From contig JAZQKX010000042.1 of assembly GCA_045542355.1 (NCBI GenBank), forward strand, positions 26,093-90,092: DNA of 64,000 nt. Reading direction: 5' to 3'. Below are positions 25,207 to 33,443 of this stretch, one piece after another. Below the pieces are notes generated by a model. That model saw only the letters and a list, made by a program, of their open reading frames with translations, had not been told where the DNA came from and did not search any database. Numbering within the stretch: the stretch's first letter is position 1; every line of letters begins with the position of its first letter. Origin of the DNA: UMGS1532 sp045542355 (GTDB lineage Bacteria; Bacillota; Clostridia; Oscillospirales; Acutalibacteraceae). A program made the position numbers and the translations under genes.

Positions 25207-26325
25207 TTATCTGAAATACATATAAAGCTGACATTTTATCATGCCGTTATAAAGCTTTCTCCGTTTATCTGCCGGTCTGCCGTAAAGCTTTTCAAAATCG
25301 TCGTGGGGGCTGATTATATAGTACTTCTTGCCCTGCTCTTTCGGGAAGTTCTGACCCATCAACTTATAAAGTCTTTCCGCCGACTGTATATCCAGCAGAC
25401 GTTCACCGTAGGGTGGGTTTGTGATAAGTAGAGTTCTGCCCTCGGGCAGCTTCAAATTAGCAACGTCAGCGACCTTTGCTGTGATGTATTTGCCTACACC
25501 TGCCTTTTGAGCATTTTTTAATGTCAGCTCAACGCATTGGGGGTCTATATCAGAAGCAAAAGCATGAAAATCTATATTATGGCGGATTAAATCCTGAGCT
25601 CTTGTGCGTTCCGTTTGCCAGACCTCAACGGGGATGAAATCAAATCTTTCTGCCGCAAAATAACGGCGAAGCCCAGGGGCAATGTTGGCTGCTTTGAGTG
25701 CCGCTTCAATAACCAAAGTACCTGAGCCGCAGAATGGGTCAAAGAACTGAGTATCGGGATATATTCTCGCAATATCACACATACCTGCAGCAAGTGTTTC
25801 TTTGAGAGGAGCATCGTTTGAGTTTCGGCGATAACCACGCTTATGCAGTCCATCGCCAGAGGTATCGATGGTAAGAGAAACCTCGTCCTTATGGATAGAA
25901 AATCTTACAGGCATTTGTGCGCCCGTTTCTTCAAACCAAGAAATACCGTATTTTTCCTGAAGTCTCGATACAATCGCTTTCTTGATTATGGACTGACAGT
26001 CGGGTATGCTATGAAGCGCAGAATCTATGCTCCAGCCCTTAACAGGGAATGCATTTAGCTTACCTATAAAATTCTCCCAGGGCAAAACCTTTACACCGTC
26101 GAAAAGTTCGGTAAAGCTAAGAGCTTTGAAAGAGCCAAGTTTTATAAGGATTCTTTCGGCATAGCGAGAACATATATTGGCACGGGCAAGCATTTGCAGG
26201 TCACCGCTGAAATCCACCTTGCCATTAAAAACCTCAACGTTCTCTGCTTCCATTCGGCGTAATTCATCGCCTAAAACTCCCTCAAGTCCAAAGAGACAAG
26301 GGGCACTGAATCGTAATTTATCCAT
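25207..26325 (-). CDS. THUMP-domain class I RNA methyltransferase (RlmL-like)
   Basis: A 372-residue SAM-dependent enzyme related to RlmL N-terminal domain/YpsC, predicted to make N2-methylguanosine in 23S rRNA. A ferredoxin-like/THUMP part (about 1-160) is followed by the Rossmann core with FFDPFCGSGTLVIEAAL (SAM loop) and the catalytic NPPYGERL. AGCGT-type overlaps are absent; GGAG lies before the ATG, which follows the fumarase gene by 11 bp. Confidence 0.92.
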   Translation of the reverse strand: MDKLRFSAPCLFGLEGVLGDELRRMEAENVEVFNGKVDFSGDLQMLARANICSRYAERILIKLGSFKALSFTELFDGVKVLPWENFIGKLNAFPVKGWSIDSALHSIPDCQSIIKKAIVSRLQEKYGISWFEETGAQMPVRFSIHKDEVSLTIDTSGDGLHKRGYRRNSNDAPLKETLAAGMCDIARIYPDTQFFDPFCGSGTLVIEAALKAANIAPGLRRYFAAERFDFIPVEVWQTERTRAQDLIRHNIDFHAFASDIDPQCVELTLKNAQKAGVGKYITAKVADVANLKLPEGRTLLITNPPYGERLLDIQSAERLYKLMGQNFPKEQGKKYYIISPHDDFEKLYGRPADKRRKLYNGMIKCQLYMYFR

Positions 26326-26336
26326 TTAATTCTCCA

Positions 26337-27185
26337 TTACTTTATAATCTCTGTTTTATGGCGGGTCACATGACAACCAATATTAACAGCCACAGGAAGC
26401 CCTGCGATGTGGGTGGCAAACTTTTCGATATTAACAGCTAAAGCTGTGGTATCTCCGCCAAATCCTTGCGGACCGACTCCCGTATCATTAATTGCTTTCA
26501 GGATTTTATCTTCTAATTCTCTATAATATTCATGGGAGTTTCTCTGGGACACAGGGCGACAAAGGGCTTTCTTTGAAAGAATAGCTGCCAACTCGAAGTC
26601 ACCGCCTATTCCCACACCTACTACAAGAGGTGGACAAGGATTTCCGCCAGCCTCTTTAATTGTTTCTACAACACAGTTAATTATAGTTTCCTCCGTTGCG
26701 GCTGGAGTCAACATATAGATACGGCTCATATTCTCACTGCCAAAACCCTTGGGCGCAACAGTGATTTTCACCTCGTCTCCTGCAACGATTGAGGTGTGAA
26801 TCACAGCGGGGGTGTTATTATTGGTATTTACCCTTAAAATCGGATCGGCTACCACCGATTTACGAAGAAACCCGTCCTCGTAGCCTTTTGCTACACCGTC
26901 ATTGACGGCATCCTCTAACAGCTTTCCGACAAGGTGCACATCCTGACCGATTTCCAGAAACACCACCGCCATGCCTGTGTCCTGACAGACAGGTACATCC
27001 AGCTCCTTAGCGGCTTCTATATTGGATTGCAGGTCACCTAAAATATCATTAGCTAAAGGATTGTTCTCGCAATTTTCACAACTTTCTATTTTAGAACAAA
27101 GGTCTTGAGGCAGAACCTTGTTGGCATCAACGCAAAGCCGCGCCACAGCATCTTCGATTAATTGAGTGTTAATTTCTTTAATCAT
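26337..27185 (-). CDS. Fumarate hydratase class I, alpha subunit
   Basis: A 282-residue alpha subunit of oxygen-sensitive iron-sulfur fumarase or tartrate dehydratase. VCQDTGMAVVF carries the first cluster Cys; GVGIGGDFELAAILSKKAL and IGCHVTRH are family segments. It catalyses fumarate/malate interconversion together with a beta subunit. No beta gene is adjacent (the neighbours are an rRNA methyltransferase and an S1 protein), so the partner must be elsewhere or lost. Confidence 0.93.
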   Translation of the reverse strand: MIKEINTQLIEDAVARLCVDANKVLPQDLCSKIESCENCENNPLANDILGDLQSNIEAAKELDVPVCQDTGMAVVFLEIGQDVHLVGKLLEDAVNDGVAKGYEDGFLRKSVVADPILRVNTNNNTPAVIHTSIVAGDEVKITVAPKGFGSENMSRIYMLTPAATEETIINCVVETIKEAGGNPCPPLVVGVGIGGDFELAAILSKKALCRPVSQRNSHEYYRELEDKILKAINDTGVGPQGFGGDTTALAVNIEKFATHIAGLPVAVNIGCHVTRHKTEIIK

Positions 27186-27208
27186 AACTTAATTATCCTT
27201 AAATTTTA

Positions 27209-27246
27209 TAAAACAAATAGCGGGATAGAAAACCAATCCCGCTAAA
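27209..27246 (-). terminator. Terminator after the S1-domain gene
   Basis: A 9-bp stem TAGCGGGAT/ATCCCGCTA followed by TTTGTTTT on the minus strand, between yabR-like and the fumarase gene. Confidence 0.8.
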
Positions 27247-27267
27247 TATCATCGTATATAAAGGCTA

Positions 27268-27708
27268 TCAGCCTTCACCCGAGCCGCGTCTCGGACGGCG
27301 GGTTTCAAAATTCTTTCGTTTTAAATCAGAAAACTTCTCGTCACTGGTCTGCTTAAACTTGCTGAGCATATCTTCAAAACTTGCAGATTCGCTCTTTTTG
27401 GCAGTCCATACATAAGACATGTCGGGCTTATTATCGGCCTTTGGGCGGGGCTGACGCTTTTCGCGAGGCTTCGGCTCCTCCGCTTTCTTCATAGAAAGGC
27501 TTATCTTTCCATCCTCAGACACCGAAAGCACCTTTGCCTTAACTGTGTCACCCTGTTTTACAAAATCACTGATTTGACTTACGTAGGTTTGCGCTACCTC
27601 TGAAATATGTACCATTCCCGATTTGCCCTCGCCGATATCAACGAAAACGCCGAAATTGGTTATTCCGGTAACCTTCCCCTCAACAATGTCACCTACTACT
27701 ACCTGCAT
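27268..27708 (-). CDS. yabR: S1 RNA-binding domain protein, YabR-like
   Basis: A 146-residue protein: one S1/OB domain (3-75, beginning VGDIVEGKVTGITNFGVFV), then a basic, disordered tail rich in Arg/Lys/Pro ending in RRPRRG. It probably binds RNA or ribosomes. It follows divIC, as yabR does in Bacillus subtilis (yabP-yabQ-divIC-yabR). GGAGG is upstream of the ATG. Confidence 0.88.
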   Translation of the reverse strand: MQVVVGDIVEGKVTGITNFGVFVDIGEGKSGMVHISEVAQTYVSQISDFVKQGDTVKAKVLSVSEDGKISLSMKKAEEPKPREKRQPRPKADNKPDMSYVWTAKKSESASFEDMLSKFKQTSDEKFSDLKRKNFETRRPRRGSGEG

Positions 27709-27745
27709 AACCTAAGGTTATCCTCCTTAAATTTAACATTACGGG

Positions 27746-28015
27746 TTAGTTGCCCGTAACGCTTTTATAAACTTCTTCATTAGGGAAGACAAAGCCAAGT
27801 CTTTCCCTTGCGGCGTCTTCTATAAAATCCGCATCGTCACCGTTTTCTATTAAATTGGAGAGCCTTTCAATTTCAAGCTCGATTTCCTGATTCTGATTTT
27901 GCTGTTCATTAAGCACCTGCTTCTGATTAACCAGCTCAATCTGGAGCTTAACACAGCTTATAACCAGATAACAAGCGAAGCATAGCAACGCAAAACGAAA
28001 TATGTAACTCTTCAT
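27746..28015 (-). CDS. divIC: Septum formation initiator, DivIC/FtsB family
   Basis: An 89-residue bitopic protein: a short cytoplasmic start, one membrane segment (about 6-22), a coiled coil (about 25-62), and the conserved EDAARERLGFVFPNEEVY ending. It acts in the FtsL-DivIC-DivIB divisome complex. Its place between yabQ and yabR matches the Bacillus/clostridial order. Confidence 0.9.
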   Translation of the reverse strand: MKSYIFRFALLCFACYLVISCVKLQIELVNQKQVLNEQQNQNQEIELEIERLSNLIENGDDADFIEDAARERLGFVFPNEEVYKSVTGN

Positions 28016-28081
28016 TATTTTTACCTATAATTCTGTTTGGGTGGCAATGCCGCCACAACGTATTACTTTGATTTCCTTTGC

Positions 28082-28111
28082 ATTATACAACATAGTCCTC
28101 TATAGTTGCAA
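28082..28111 (-). promoter_or_regulatory. Possible promoter of divIC
   Basis: TTGCAA (28111-28106), 18 bp, TATAAT (28087-28082), in the 121-bp gap between yabQ and divIC. It would give divIC vegetative expression apart from the sporulation genes upstream. Confidence 0.6.
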
Positions 28112-28136
28112 GGCTTTTTTACAACTTTTTTTGAAA

Positions 28137-28664
28137 TTATTCAACTTTTTTTGATTTCTTTGTATGTGAGTTACGGGTTTTCACAGAATCAGAATAATAT
28201 TTATGGATTTTTTTAATATTTCCAACGATAGCCGTGTAAAATTTTCCCATATTTTTTCTTGTTATCTTTGTTAAAAAAGTGTATGCCTGAGCTACGAGTG
28301 CTACTAACCACAAAAAAGGTTTGGACATAAGAGATAATAAGTATGAAATTACCTTTTGGATAATTCTTAACGATGTGCGAATTACACCAGAAAACAAAAA
28401 TCTAAAAATAAGAAAGCCTAAAAGCTCAGCTAAAATCACGTATAACCTTATTGTTCCTTTTGAGAACAGCAAAAAGAAAATAAATGTAACTACTCCCGCT
28501 ACAGTTAAAAAAAGTGTGTCGGCAATGAAAACCGCCATGCCTCCGGTTTTATACGGAGTCATAAAAAAGCGAATAATATCATATACCAAACAAAATACTG
28601 CGCCTAAAGCTAATGCCAACAGAAATGTGTTAATTTGTTGCCAATTACTGAAATCAAGCCGCAT
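28137..28664 (-). CDS. yabQ: Spore cortex biosynthesis protein YabQ
   Basis: A 175-residue membrane protein with about four hydrophobic segments and a Lys-rich C-terminal tail. It has the YabQ-type start (QQINTFLLALALGAVFCLVYD within the first 30 residues). In Bacillus it is a forespore outer-membrane protein needed for cortex formation. It begins 1 bp after the yabP stop. Confidence 0.88.
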   Translation of the reverse strand: MRLDFSNWQQINTFLLALALGAVFCLVYDIIRFFMTPYKTGGMAVFIADTLFLTVAGVVTFIFFLLFSKGTIRLYVILAELLGFLIFRFLFSGVIRTSLRIIQKVISYLLSLMSKPFLWLVALVAQAYTFLTKITRKNMGKFYTAIVGNIKKIHKYYSDSVKTRNSHTKKSKKVE

Positions 28665-28665
28665 A

Positions 28666-28938
28666 CTATCTGAACACCCGTTTTAAAAAGCTTTGAGGTT
28701 TAGTTGATTTTGTATATACCAAAGCATATATAACACCGTCAATTATCATGTCGCCACCTGTTGTATCGAAGGACATTATATGCATACCGTTTCCTCTTAT
28801 TTCCAGCCTTCCTAATTCAGTTTCAAGACTTACAGCTTCTTCATCGAAGCTAAGCATCTCCTTGACACCGCTTAAAACCAAGTGTTTACAGCTTTCCAAA
28901 ATAATATTCTGAGGTTTCGTAGACCTTTCTTCGGGCAT
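28666..28938 (-). CDS. yabP: Sporulation protein YabP
   Basis: A 90-residue YabP/YqfC-fold protein with HLVLSGVKEMLSFDEEAV and LEIRGNGMHI near the middle. It is made in the mother cell and needed, with YabQ, for spore assembly. The pair is good evidence that the organism is, or descends from, a spore former. Confidence 0.92.
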   Translation of the reverse strand: MPEERSTKPQNIILESCKHLVLSGVKEMLSFDEEAVSLETELGRLEIRGNGMHIMSFDTTGGDMIIDGVIYALVYTKSTKPQSFLKRVFR

Positions 28939-29007
28939 AAAAAAGCTCCCCTTTCAAGTATTACTATCTAAATACTATGATTGGGGAGTCGGTTTTATTA
29001 AAGGACA

Positions 29008-29250
29008 TTATTCAAGAATTTTATACATCAGCGATGCCTCTTCCTTTTTGGCATACTCGCTGACATTAAGCACCTGAGCTTTGACGGTATGTGTGCCAAA
29101 AGCGATTTCAAGTATATCCCCCTCTTTAACGCTGTAGGAGGCACGGACTGGTTTACCATTTACCGAAACTCTACCCGCATCACAGGCTTCGTTAGCTACT
29201 GTACGGCGCTTAATGATTCTTGAAATTTTCAAATATTTATCTAATCTCAT
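29008..29250 (-). CDS. rqcP: S4-domain RNA-binding protein RqcP (YabO)
   Basis: An 80-residue S4 protein (MRLDKYLKISRIIKRRTVA...). In Firmicutes RqcP works with RqcH to elongate poly-Ala tails on stalled 50S-bound nascent chains. It sits between HU and yabP, the usual neighbourhood. Confidence 0.93.
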   Translation of the reverse strand: MRLDKYLKISRIIKRRTVANEACDAGRVSVNGKPVRASYSVKEGDILEIAFGTHTVKAQVLNVSEYAKKEEASLMYKILE

Positions 29251-29265
29251 TTACTTCTCCAAAGT

Positions 29266-29294
29266 AAAACCGCCCTCGAAATTACAAGGGCGGC
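29266..29294 (-). terminator. Terminator after HU gene
   Basis: CCGCCCTTG/CGAGGGCGG stem followed by TTTTA on the minus strand. Confidence 0.8.
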
Positions 29295-29312
29295 AACTCT
29301 AAACAAACTTAA

Positions 29313-29585
29313 TTATTTAATAGCATCCTTGAATGCCTTACCTGCCTTGAAAGCGGGAGCCTTAGAAGCAGGAATAACGATGGTCTCTTTAGTCTGGGGA
29401 TTACGGCCTGTTCTCTCAGGACGATCCTTAACTTCGAAAGTACCGAAGCCAACCATCTGAATTTTGTTGCCAGCCTTTAACTCAGCGGTAACGGTGTCGA
29501 TGAAAGCAGCTACTGCCTTATCAGCATCCTTCTTGCTAAGACCAGCTTTTTCTGCTACTGCAGCAATTAATTCTGTCTTGTTCAT
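29313..29585 (-). CDS. hup: DNA-binding protein HU
   Basis: A 90-residue histone-like protein: MNKTELIAAVAEKAGLSKKDA, the VGFGTFEVKDRPERTGRNPQ DNA-arm region, and the C-terminal FKAGKAFKDAIK. It bends and compacts DNA as a dimer. AGGAGG precedes the ATG; it has its own promoter and terminator. Confidence 0.98.
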   Translation of the reverse strand: MNKTELIAAVAEKAGLSKKDADKAVAAFIDTVTAELKAGNKIQMVGFGTFEVKDRPERTGRNPQTKETIVIPASKAPAFKAGKAFKDAIK

Positions 29586-29652
29586 TTTTATATCCTCCTA
29601 ATTTTACATAGCGCTGAAACGCTTAATGTTTGCTTATTTTAAGCACAATATA

Positions 29653-29681
29653 GTTGTAACACAAAATGGTAATAAAATCAA
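29653..29681 (-). promoter_or_regulatory. Probable promoter of HU gene
   Basis: TTGATT (29681-29676), 17 bp, TACAAC (29658-29653). The rest of the gap 29586-29789 shows no further gene. Confidence 0.55.
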
Positions 29682-29789
29682 GTGCCACAACAAATCTTTT
29701 GTTCATACGACGAATTTTAAAAGGTTTATTTGTATATTTTGTACAAACATTTTAAAGATATTACGACATTTGACAAATTATGACAAACG

Positions 29790-30515
29790 CTAAATGTTGA
29801 AATCCGCAATATTAAGCCTAGAAATTCCATTCAGCACTATGTCTAAAAGACAGCTTTCCGCAAGGCTGTTCATGCTTCTGTAGTCCCCTGCGGCTTCCTC
29901 CCCAGCGTCGTCGGAAATTCTTCTGACGGCGGCGAAGGCTGTGCCCGAAATGTGACACACATAAGCTACCGCGGCGGATTCCATATCACAAGCAACAGCA
30001 CCGAATTCATTTTTAAGCTTTTCCCTGAGAATAGAATCACTGACGAAGCAATCCCCTGTAACCATAGTTCCCTTTTTAATTTCGGGATACAAGGCTTCAT
30101 ATAAAGAATTGAGTTTTTCACTGGCTGAATAAACATATTCCTGAGAAGGCTTTTCACCGAAACCGTAGCCCAGACACATCAAATCGAAATCGTGTTCCAA
30201 GAGGGTTGTTGCAAGAACAATATCTCCGCGGAAAACCTTAGAAATTCCTCCTGAAAGTCCAGTGTTTATAATTACCTCTACTCCCCTGTCGATAAGGAAC
30301 GCAGTGGCTGTGGCGGCATTTACCTTACCTGTGCCACAAAGGATGCTGGTTATAACACATTTACCGTCCTTTATGGGCATGGTAAAGCAATGGCATTTAA
30401 GACCGAAAAGGGTCTTTTCCTCCCCCTCATACTTTTTTACATACTCAAGTATTGGGGAATATTCATCGGGGTCGGCAATTACAAGACCCACATTAAGTAG
30501 TTTTTCCATCATCAT
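29790..30515 (-). CDS. mtnN: 5'-methylthioadenosine/S-adenosylhomocysteine nucleosidase
   Basis: A 241-residue nucleoside phosphorylase-fold enzyme. It cleaves adenine from MTA and SAH, feeding S-ribosylhomocysteine to LuxS (gene at 50.3 kb). Seen: CGTGKVNAATATAFLI, NTGLSGGIS, DMESAAVAYVC and the catalytic Asp in RRISDDAG. Three ATGs stand in a row at the start; the third (MEKLLNVGL, 30509) has the best spacing from GGAG. Confidence 0.93.
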   Translation of the reverse strand: MMMEKLLNVGLVIADPDEYSPILEYVKKYEGEEKTLFGLKCHCFTMPIKDGKCVITSILCGTGKVNAATATAFLIDRGVEVIINTGLSGGISKVFRGDIVLATTLLEHDFDLMCLGYGFGEKPSQEYVYSASEKLNSLYEALYPEIKKGTMVTGDCFVSDSILREKLKNEFGAVACDMESAAVAYVCHISGTAFAAVRRISDDAGEEAAGDYRSMNSLAESCLLDIVLNGISRLNIADFNI

Positions 30516-30527
30516 TTCTCCAGCTGG

Positions 30528-30887
30528 TTATAAACCCAGTTCTTTACCACATGTGTTGCAATACTTAGAGCCACTTTTATTAATCGCTCCGCACTCGCAC
30601 ACCTGACTTCCTTTATGTTTAGCAAGTTGGAGTTCGATTTTTTCAAGCTCGTCAAATTTCTCGGTAATCTTTGATACCAGTTCAGCAGCAGTCTCTGCGT
30701 TATCAACTGCCTCTACTGTGTTTTTATAGGTATGCTCACCCAAAGCTGCGTAAAGCTTGTTAATTTCAGCCTTAACGCCCGAAATCTGCAACTTGAGCTT
30801 TTGCACATTAACTACTTCTTCAGCTGCCTTACCTGTTTCGCCCAAAAGTTCCCGAAACTTTGTGATAGTGTCTTCGAATTTTCCCAT
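30528..30887 (-). CDS. Coiled-coil zinc-ribbon protein of unknown function
   Basis: A 119-residue protein: a long helical coiled coil (about 10-90) then a zinc ribbon CECGAINKSGSKYCNTC. No enzyme motif. The second ATG (30887) is chosen because GAAAGG lies ten bases upstream, while the first ATG (30896) is one base from it. It lies between hemZ and mtnN in the recJ-relA operon. Confidence 0.75.
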   Translation of the reverse strand: MGKFEDTITKFRELLGETGKAAEEVVNVQKLKLQISGVKAEINKLYAALGEHTYKNTVEAVDNAETAAELVSKITEKFDELEKIELQLAKHKGSQVCECGAINKSGSKYCNTCGKELGL

Positions 30888-30910
30888 GATTTTCATGCCT
30901 TTCTTAAAAA

Positions 30911-32356
30911 TTATTTACCGTAGAATGTATATATCTGCCTTTTTCTTTCCAGTTGCTCATGGAATCGGCTGATGTATTCATACGGGTATTTGAAATTATA
31001 GATTCTTTCAATGTGGTTTTCGCCATATCTTTTTAACTTTGTTACAGCCGAGGCGCCACATGCAAGTATAGTGTGGGTTTCGTCCATTATATAAACATTG
31101 TAAAGACCCTCATAGCCCAACTTAGCATAGCCAACGTTTTCTAAATTTCCTACCATTTTGCTCTGACGGTACATGTAATATGGCTTCAGACCCACTTGAG
31201 CCAAAGCATCTCTGCCGTAGTCCAGCATTTTTGTGGCTACTTCGCCCATTCTCAGCTCCGGTCTTTCCCCCGAAACACTAAGAGTGGCGGAACGCTTCAT
31301 ACAAAGGGTATGTATTGTGACGCTTTCAGGGTCAAGTCTTAGTATTTCGTCTATGGTGTTTTGGAAGCTTGAAAGGGTGTCTGTTGGGAGTCCTGCAATC
31401 AAATCCATATTTATATTATTGAAGCCGATTTCTCTTGCGAGTTTAAAGGCATCAACGGTTTCCTTTGCTGTGTGCCGTCTGCCGATGGTTTCAAGAACGT
31501 CGTCGTTCATAGTTTGGGGATTTATGCTGATTCTTGTGGCACCGCCATCGAAAATTGCCTGTAGGCGCTCTGGGGTGACGGTATCGGGTCTACCCGCTTC
31601 TACAGTATATTCCCGGACAGAGTCTAAATTGAAAGATTTTTTAATGGTTGCCATAAGGACTGACAACTGTTCGGCACTAAGGGTAGTGGGCGTACCTCCA
31701 CCGATATATACAGTTTCCAATCTCAGTCTGCAGTCATTCGCAATTTTGCCAGTTTCTTCGATTTCTTTACATAGCAGTTCTACATATTGAGGTATAAGCT
31801 TCTTCGCCTGTTCCACAGAATGAGAAACAAAGGAGCAGTAGGAACATCGGCTGGGGCAAAAGGGAATGCCTATATACAGGCTGAAAGAATCGGGCTTTGA
31901 GAGGCTTGTAATTTCACCTTCACCCGAAATTGCATTTCTGCACAAATCAATCTTTTCATCCGATACCAACAATTTTTTGCGGAAATAGTTTTCTGTTTCG
32001 GGGAAGCCAATGTCTTTGGTCATTTTTGAAAACAGCTTTGCAGGTCTGACGCCTGTTAGGATTCCCCATCGAGAGGAATAGCCCGTGATTTCGCAAAAGC
32101 ATTTATATAGCAATACGGCGAGGATTCGCTCGTGTTCCTTATCATCATAGGAGTCGGTGGTTTCAGCCTTTTCTAAAAATTTTCCGTCCAGCTTTAATGC
32201 AGAATAAAGCCTATAACCATCGGTCAATTTTTCGCGTACTGCTTCCGCATCACACTCGGGGTCGTCGGTAAATTCGACCTTTTCAAAGGGTAGGAAAATA
32301 CGGCATAGCTTCTCGATTTCATATATAAAATTATGACCTTTTATAAATATCTTCAT
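30911..32356 (-). CDS. hemZ: HemZ-like coproporphyrinogen dehydrogenase (radical SAM)
   Basis: A 481-residue radical SAM protein of the HemN/HemZ class. It has an N-terminal domain of about 160 residues and IPFCPSRCSYCSF with the cluster Cys, then IGGGTPTTL and SINPQTMNDDVL, and a HemN C-terminal domain. HemZ proteins carry out oxygen-independent steps of haem synthesis or related radical chemistry. The exact substrate is uncertain in a genome with no other haem genes visible here. It begins 3 bp after the MBL gene. Confidence 0.9.
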   Translation of the reverse strand: MKIFIKGHNFIYEIEKLCRIFLPFEKVEFTDDPECDAEAVREKLTDGYRLYSALKLDGKFLEKAETTDSYDDKEHERILAVLLYKCFCEITGYSSRWGILTGVRPAKLFSKMTKDIGFPETENYFRKKLLVSDEKIDLCRNAISGEGEITSLSKPDSFSLYIGIPFCPSRCSYCSFVSHSVEQAKKLIPQYVELLCKEIEETGKIANDCRLRLETVYIGGGTPTTLSAEQLSVLMATIKKSFNLDSVREYTVEAGRPDTVTPERLQAIFDGGATRISINPQTMNDDVLETIGRRHTAKETVDAFKLAREIGFNNINMDLIAGLPTDTLSSFQNTIDEILRLDPESVTIHTLCMKRSATLSVSGERPELRMGEVATKMLDYGRDALAQVGLKPYYMYRQSKMVGNLENVGYAKLGYEGLYNVYIMDETHTILACGASAVTKLKRYGENHIERIYNFKYPYEYISRFHEQLERKRQIYTFYGK

Positions 32357-32359
32357 TCT

Positions 32360-32974
32360 TTACATCCTAAAATACGGGTTGTAGTTGATCTCGTGTCTAA
32401 GGGTAGTGGGCATATCGTGTCCTGCATATACCTTGTAGTCCCCCTCTAGAGTAGATAGCTTTTTAAGAGAATTTAACAATTCGTTCAGGTCGCCTCCAAC
32501 AAAATCAGTGCGACCGATTGTGCCACAAAAAAGTGTATCACCGCTGAATATTACATCATCAATAACATAACAGGCGCCACCCAAGGTGTGACCTGCTGTA
32601 TGGATAGCCTTAATCTGCTTGTCCCCTAAGGGTAAAAGACCTCCGTCTTTGAGCATTATATCAGGGGTTATTTCAGGGTTTGGCAAACCCACGCGCGCTG
32701 TTAGATTATATAGAGGATTGGTTAAATTTTTCCCATCTTCTTCGTGTATTGCAAGTTTGGCAGAGGTCATTTTCAAAACCTCCTCAACACCGCAAATATG
32801 GTCAAAATGATTATGTGTCAGAAGAATATACTTGATTTTATCCCAATTGTCTGCTACATAATCAAGAATTTCGGGAGTGGTGGCTCCTACATCAACAAGA
32901 GCTATTTCCCCATTAACTTCGATTGCATAGCAATTAGCCGAAAAACCAACGGTTGCAAATTGTTTAACATTCAT
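32360..32974 (-). CDS. MBL-fold metallohydrolase (glyoxalase II-like)
   Basis: A 204-residue metallo-beta-lactamase-fold hydrolase with the THNHFDHI zinc motif, a further His in AIHTAGHTLG, an Asp in FSGDTLF and His in YAGHD. It is close to YqgX/GloB-type thioester hydrolases. Active-site residues appear complete. The gene sits between dtd and hemZ, as in many clostridia. Confidence 0.9.
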   Translation of the reverse strand: MNVKQFATVGFSANCYAIEVNGEIALVDVGATTPEILDYVADNWDKIKYILLTHNHFDHICGVEEVLKMTSAKLAIHEEDGKNLTNPLYNLTARVGLPNPEITPDIMLKDGGLLPLGDKQIKAIHTAGHTLGGACYVIDDVIFSGDTLFCGTIGRTDFVGGDLNELLNSLKKLSTLEGDYKVYAGHDMPTTLRHEINYNPYFRM

Positions 32975-32978
32975 AGCT

Positions 32979-33434
32979 TTACCTTTTCCAAGTGTCGGTG
33001 TCCAGAATAATTGTTACAGGTCCGTCGTTGTTGATGCCACAAAGCATATCGGCGCCGAATTCACCTGCCTCAACATCCTTGACTCCCAAATTTTTCAGCT
33101 CATCCATATACAGATGATACAAAGCATCGGCTCTGTCGGGTGCCATCGCATTTATAAAGGAGGGACGGTTGCCCTTTTTTGTATCGGCGCAAAGGGTGAA
33201 CTGCGACACAACCAATGCACTACCTTCCGTCTGCAAAAGGGAAAGATTCATCTTATCCTCACTGTCGCAGAAGATTCTGAGATTTGCGGTCTTCTGAGCA
33301 AGTAGCAGGGCTTCCTTTTCGGTGTCGCCATCCACAACACCCAAAAGAATAAAGAAACCCGTGCCAATTTCGGATACCTTTTTACCTGATATGGTTACCG
33401 AAGCATTTTTTACTCTTTGAATTACAGCTTTCAT
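32979..33434 (-). CDS. dtd: D-aminoacyl-tRNA deacylase
   Basis: A 151-residue enzyme that hydrolyses D-amino acids (and Gly from tRNA-Ala). Motifs: MKAVIQRVKNASVTI start, SQFTLCADTKKGNRPSF and the NDGPVTI ending. It follows relA by 9 bp, the common relA-dtd order of Firmicutes. Confidence 0.97.
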   Translation of the reverse strand: MKAVIQRVKNASVTISGKKVSEIGTGFFILLGVVDGDTEKEALLLAQKTANLRIFCDSEDKMNLSLLQTEGSALVVSQFTLCADTKKGNRPSFINAMAPDRADALYHLYMDELKNLGVKDVEAGEFGADMLCGINNDGPVTIILDTDTWKR

Positions 33435-33443
33435 ATTTTACCT

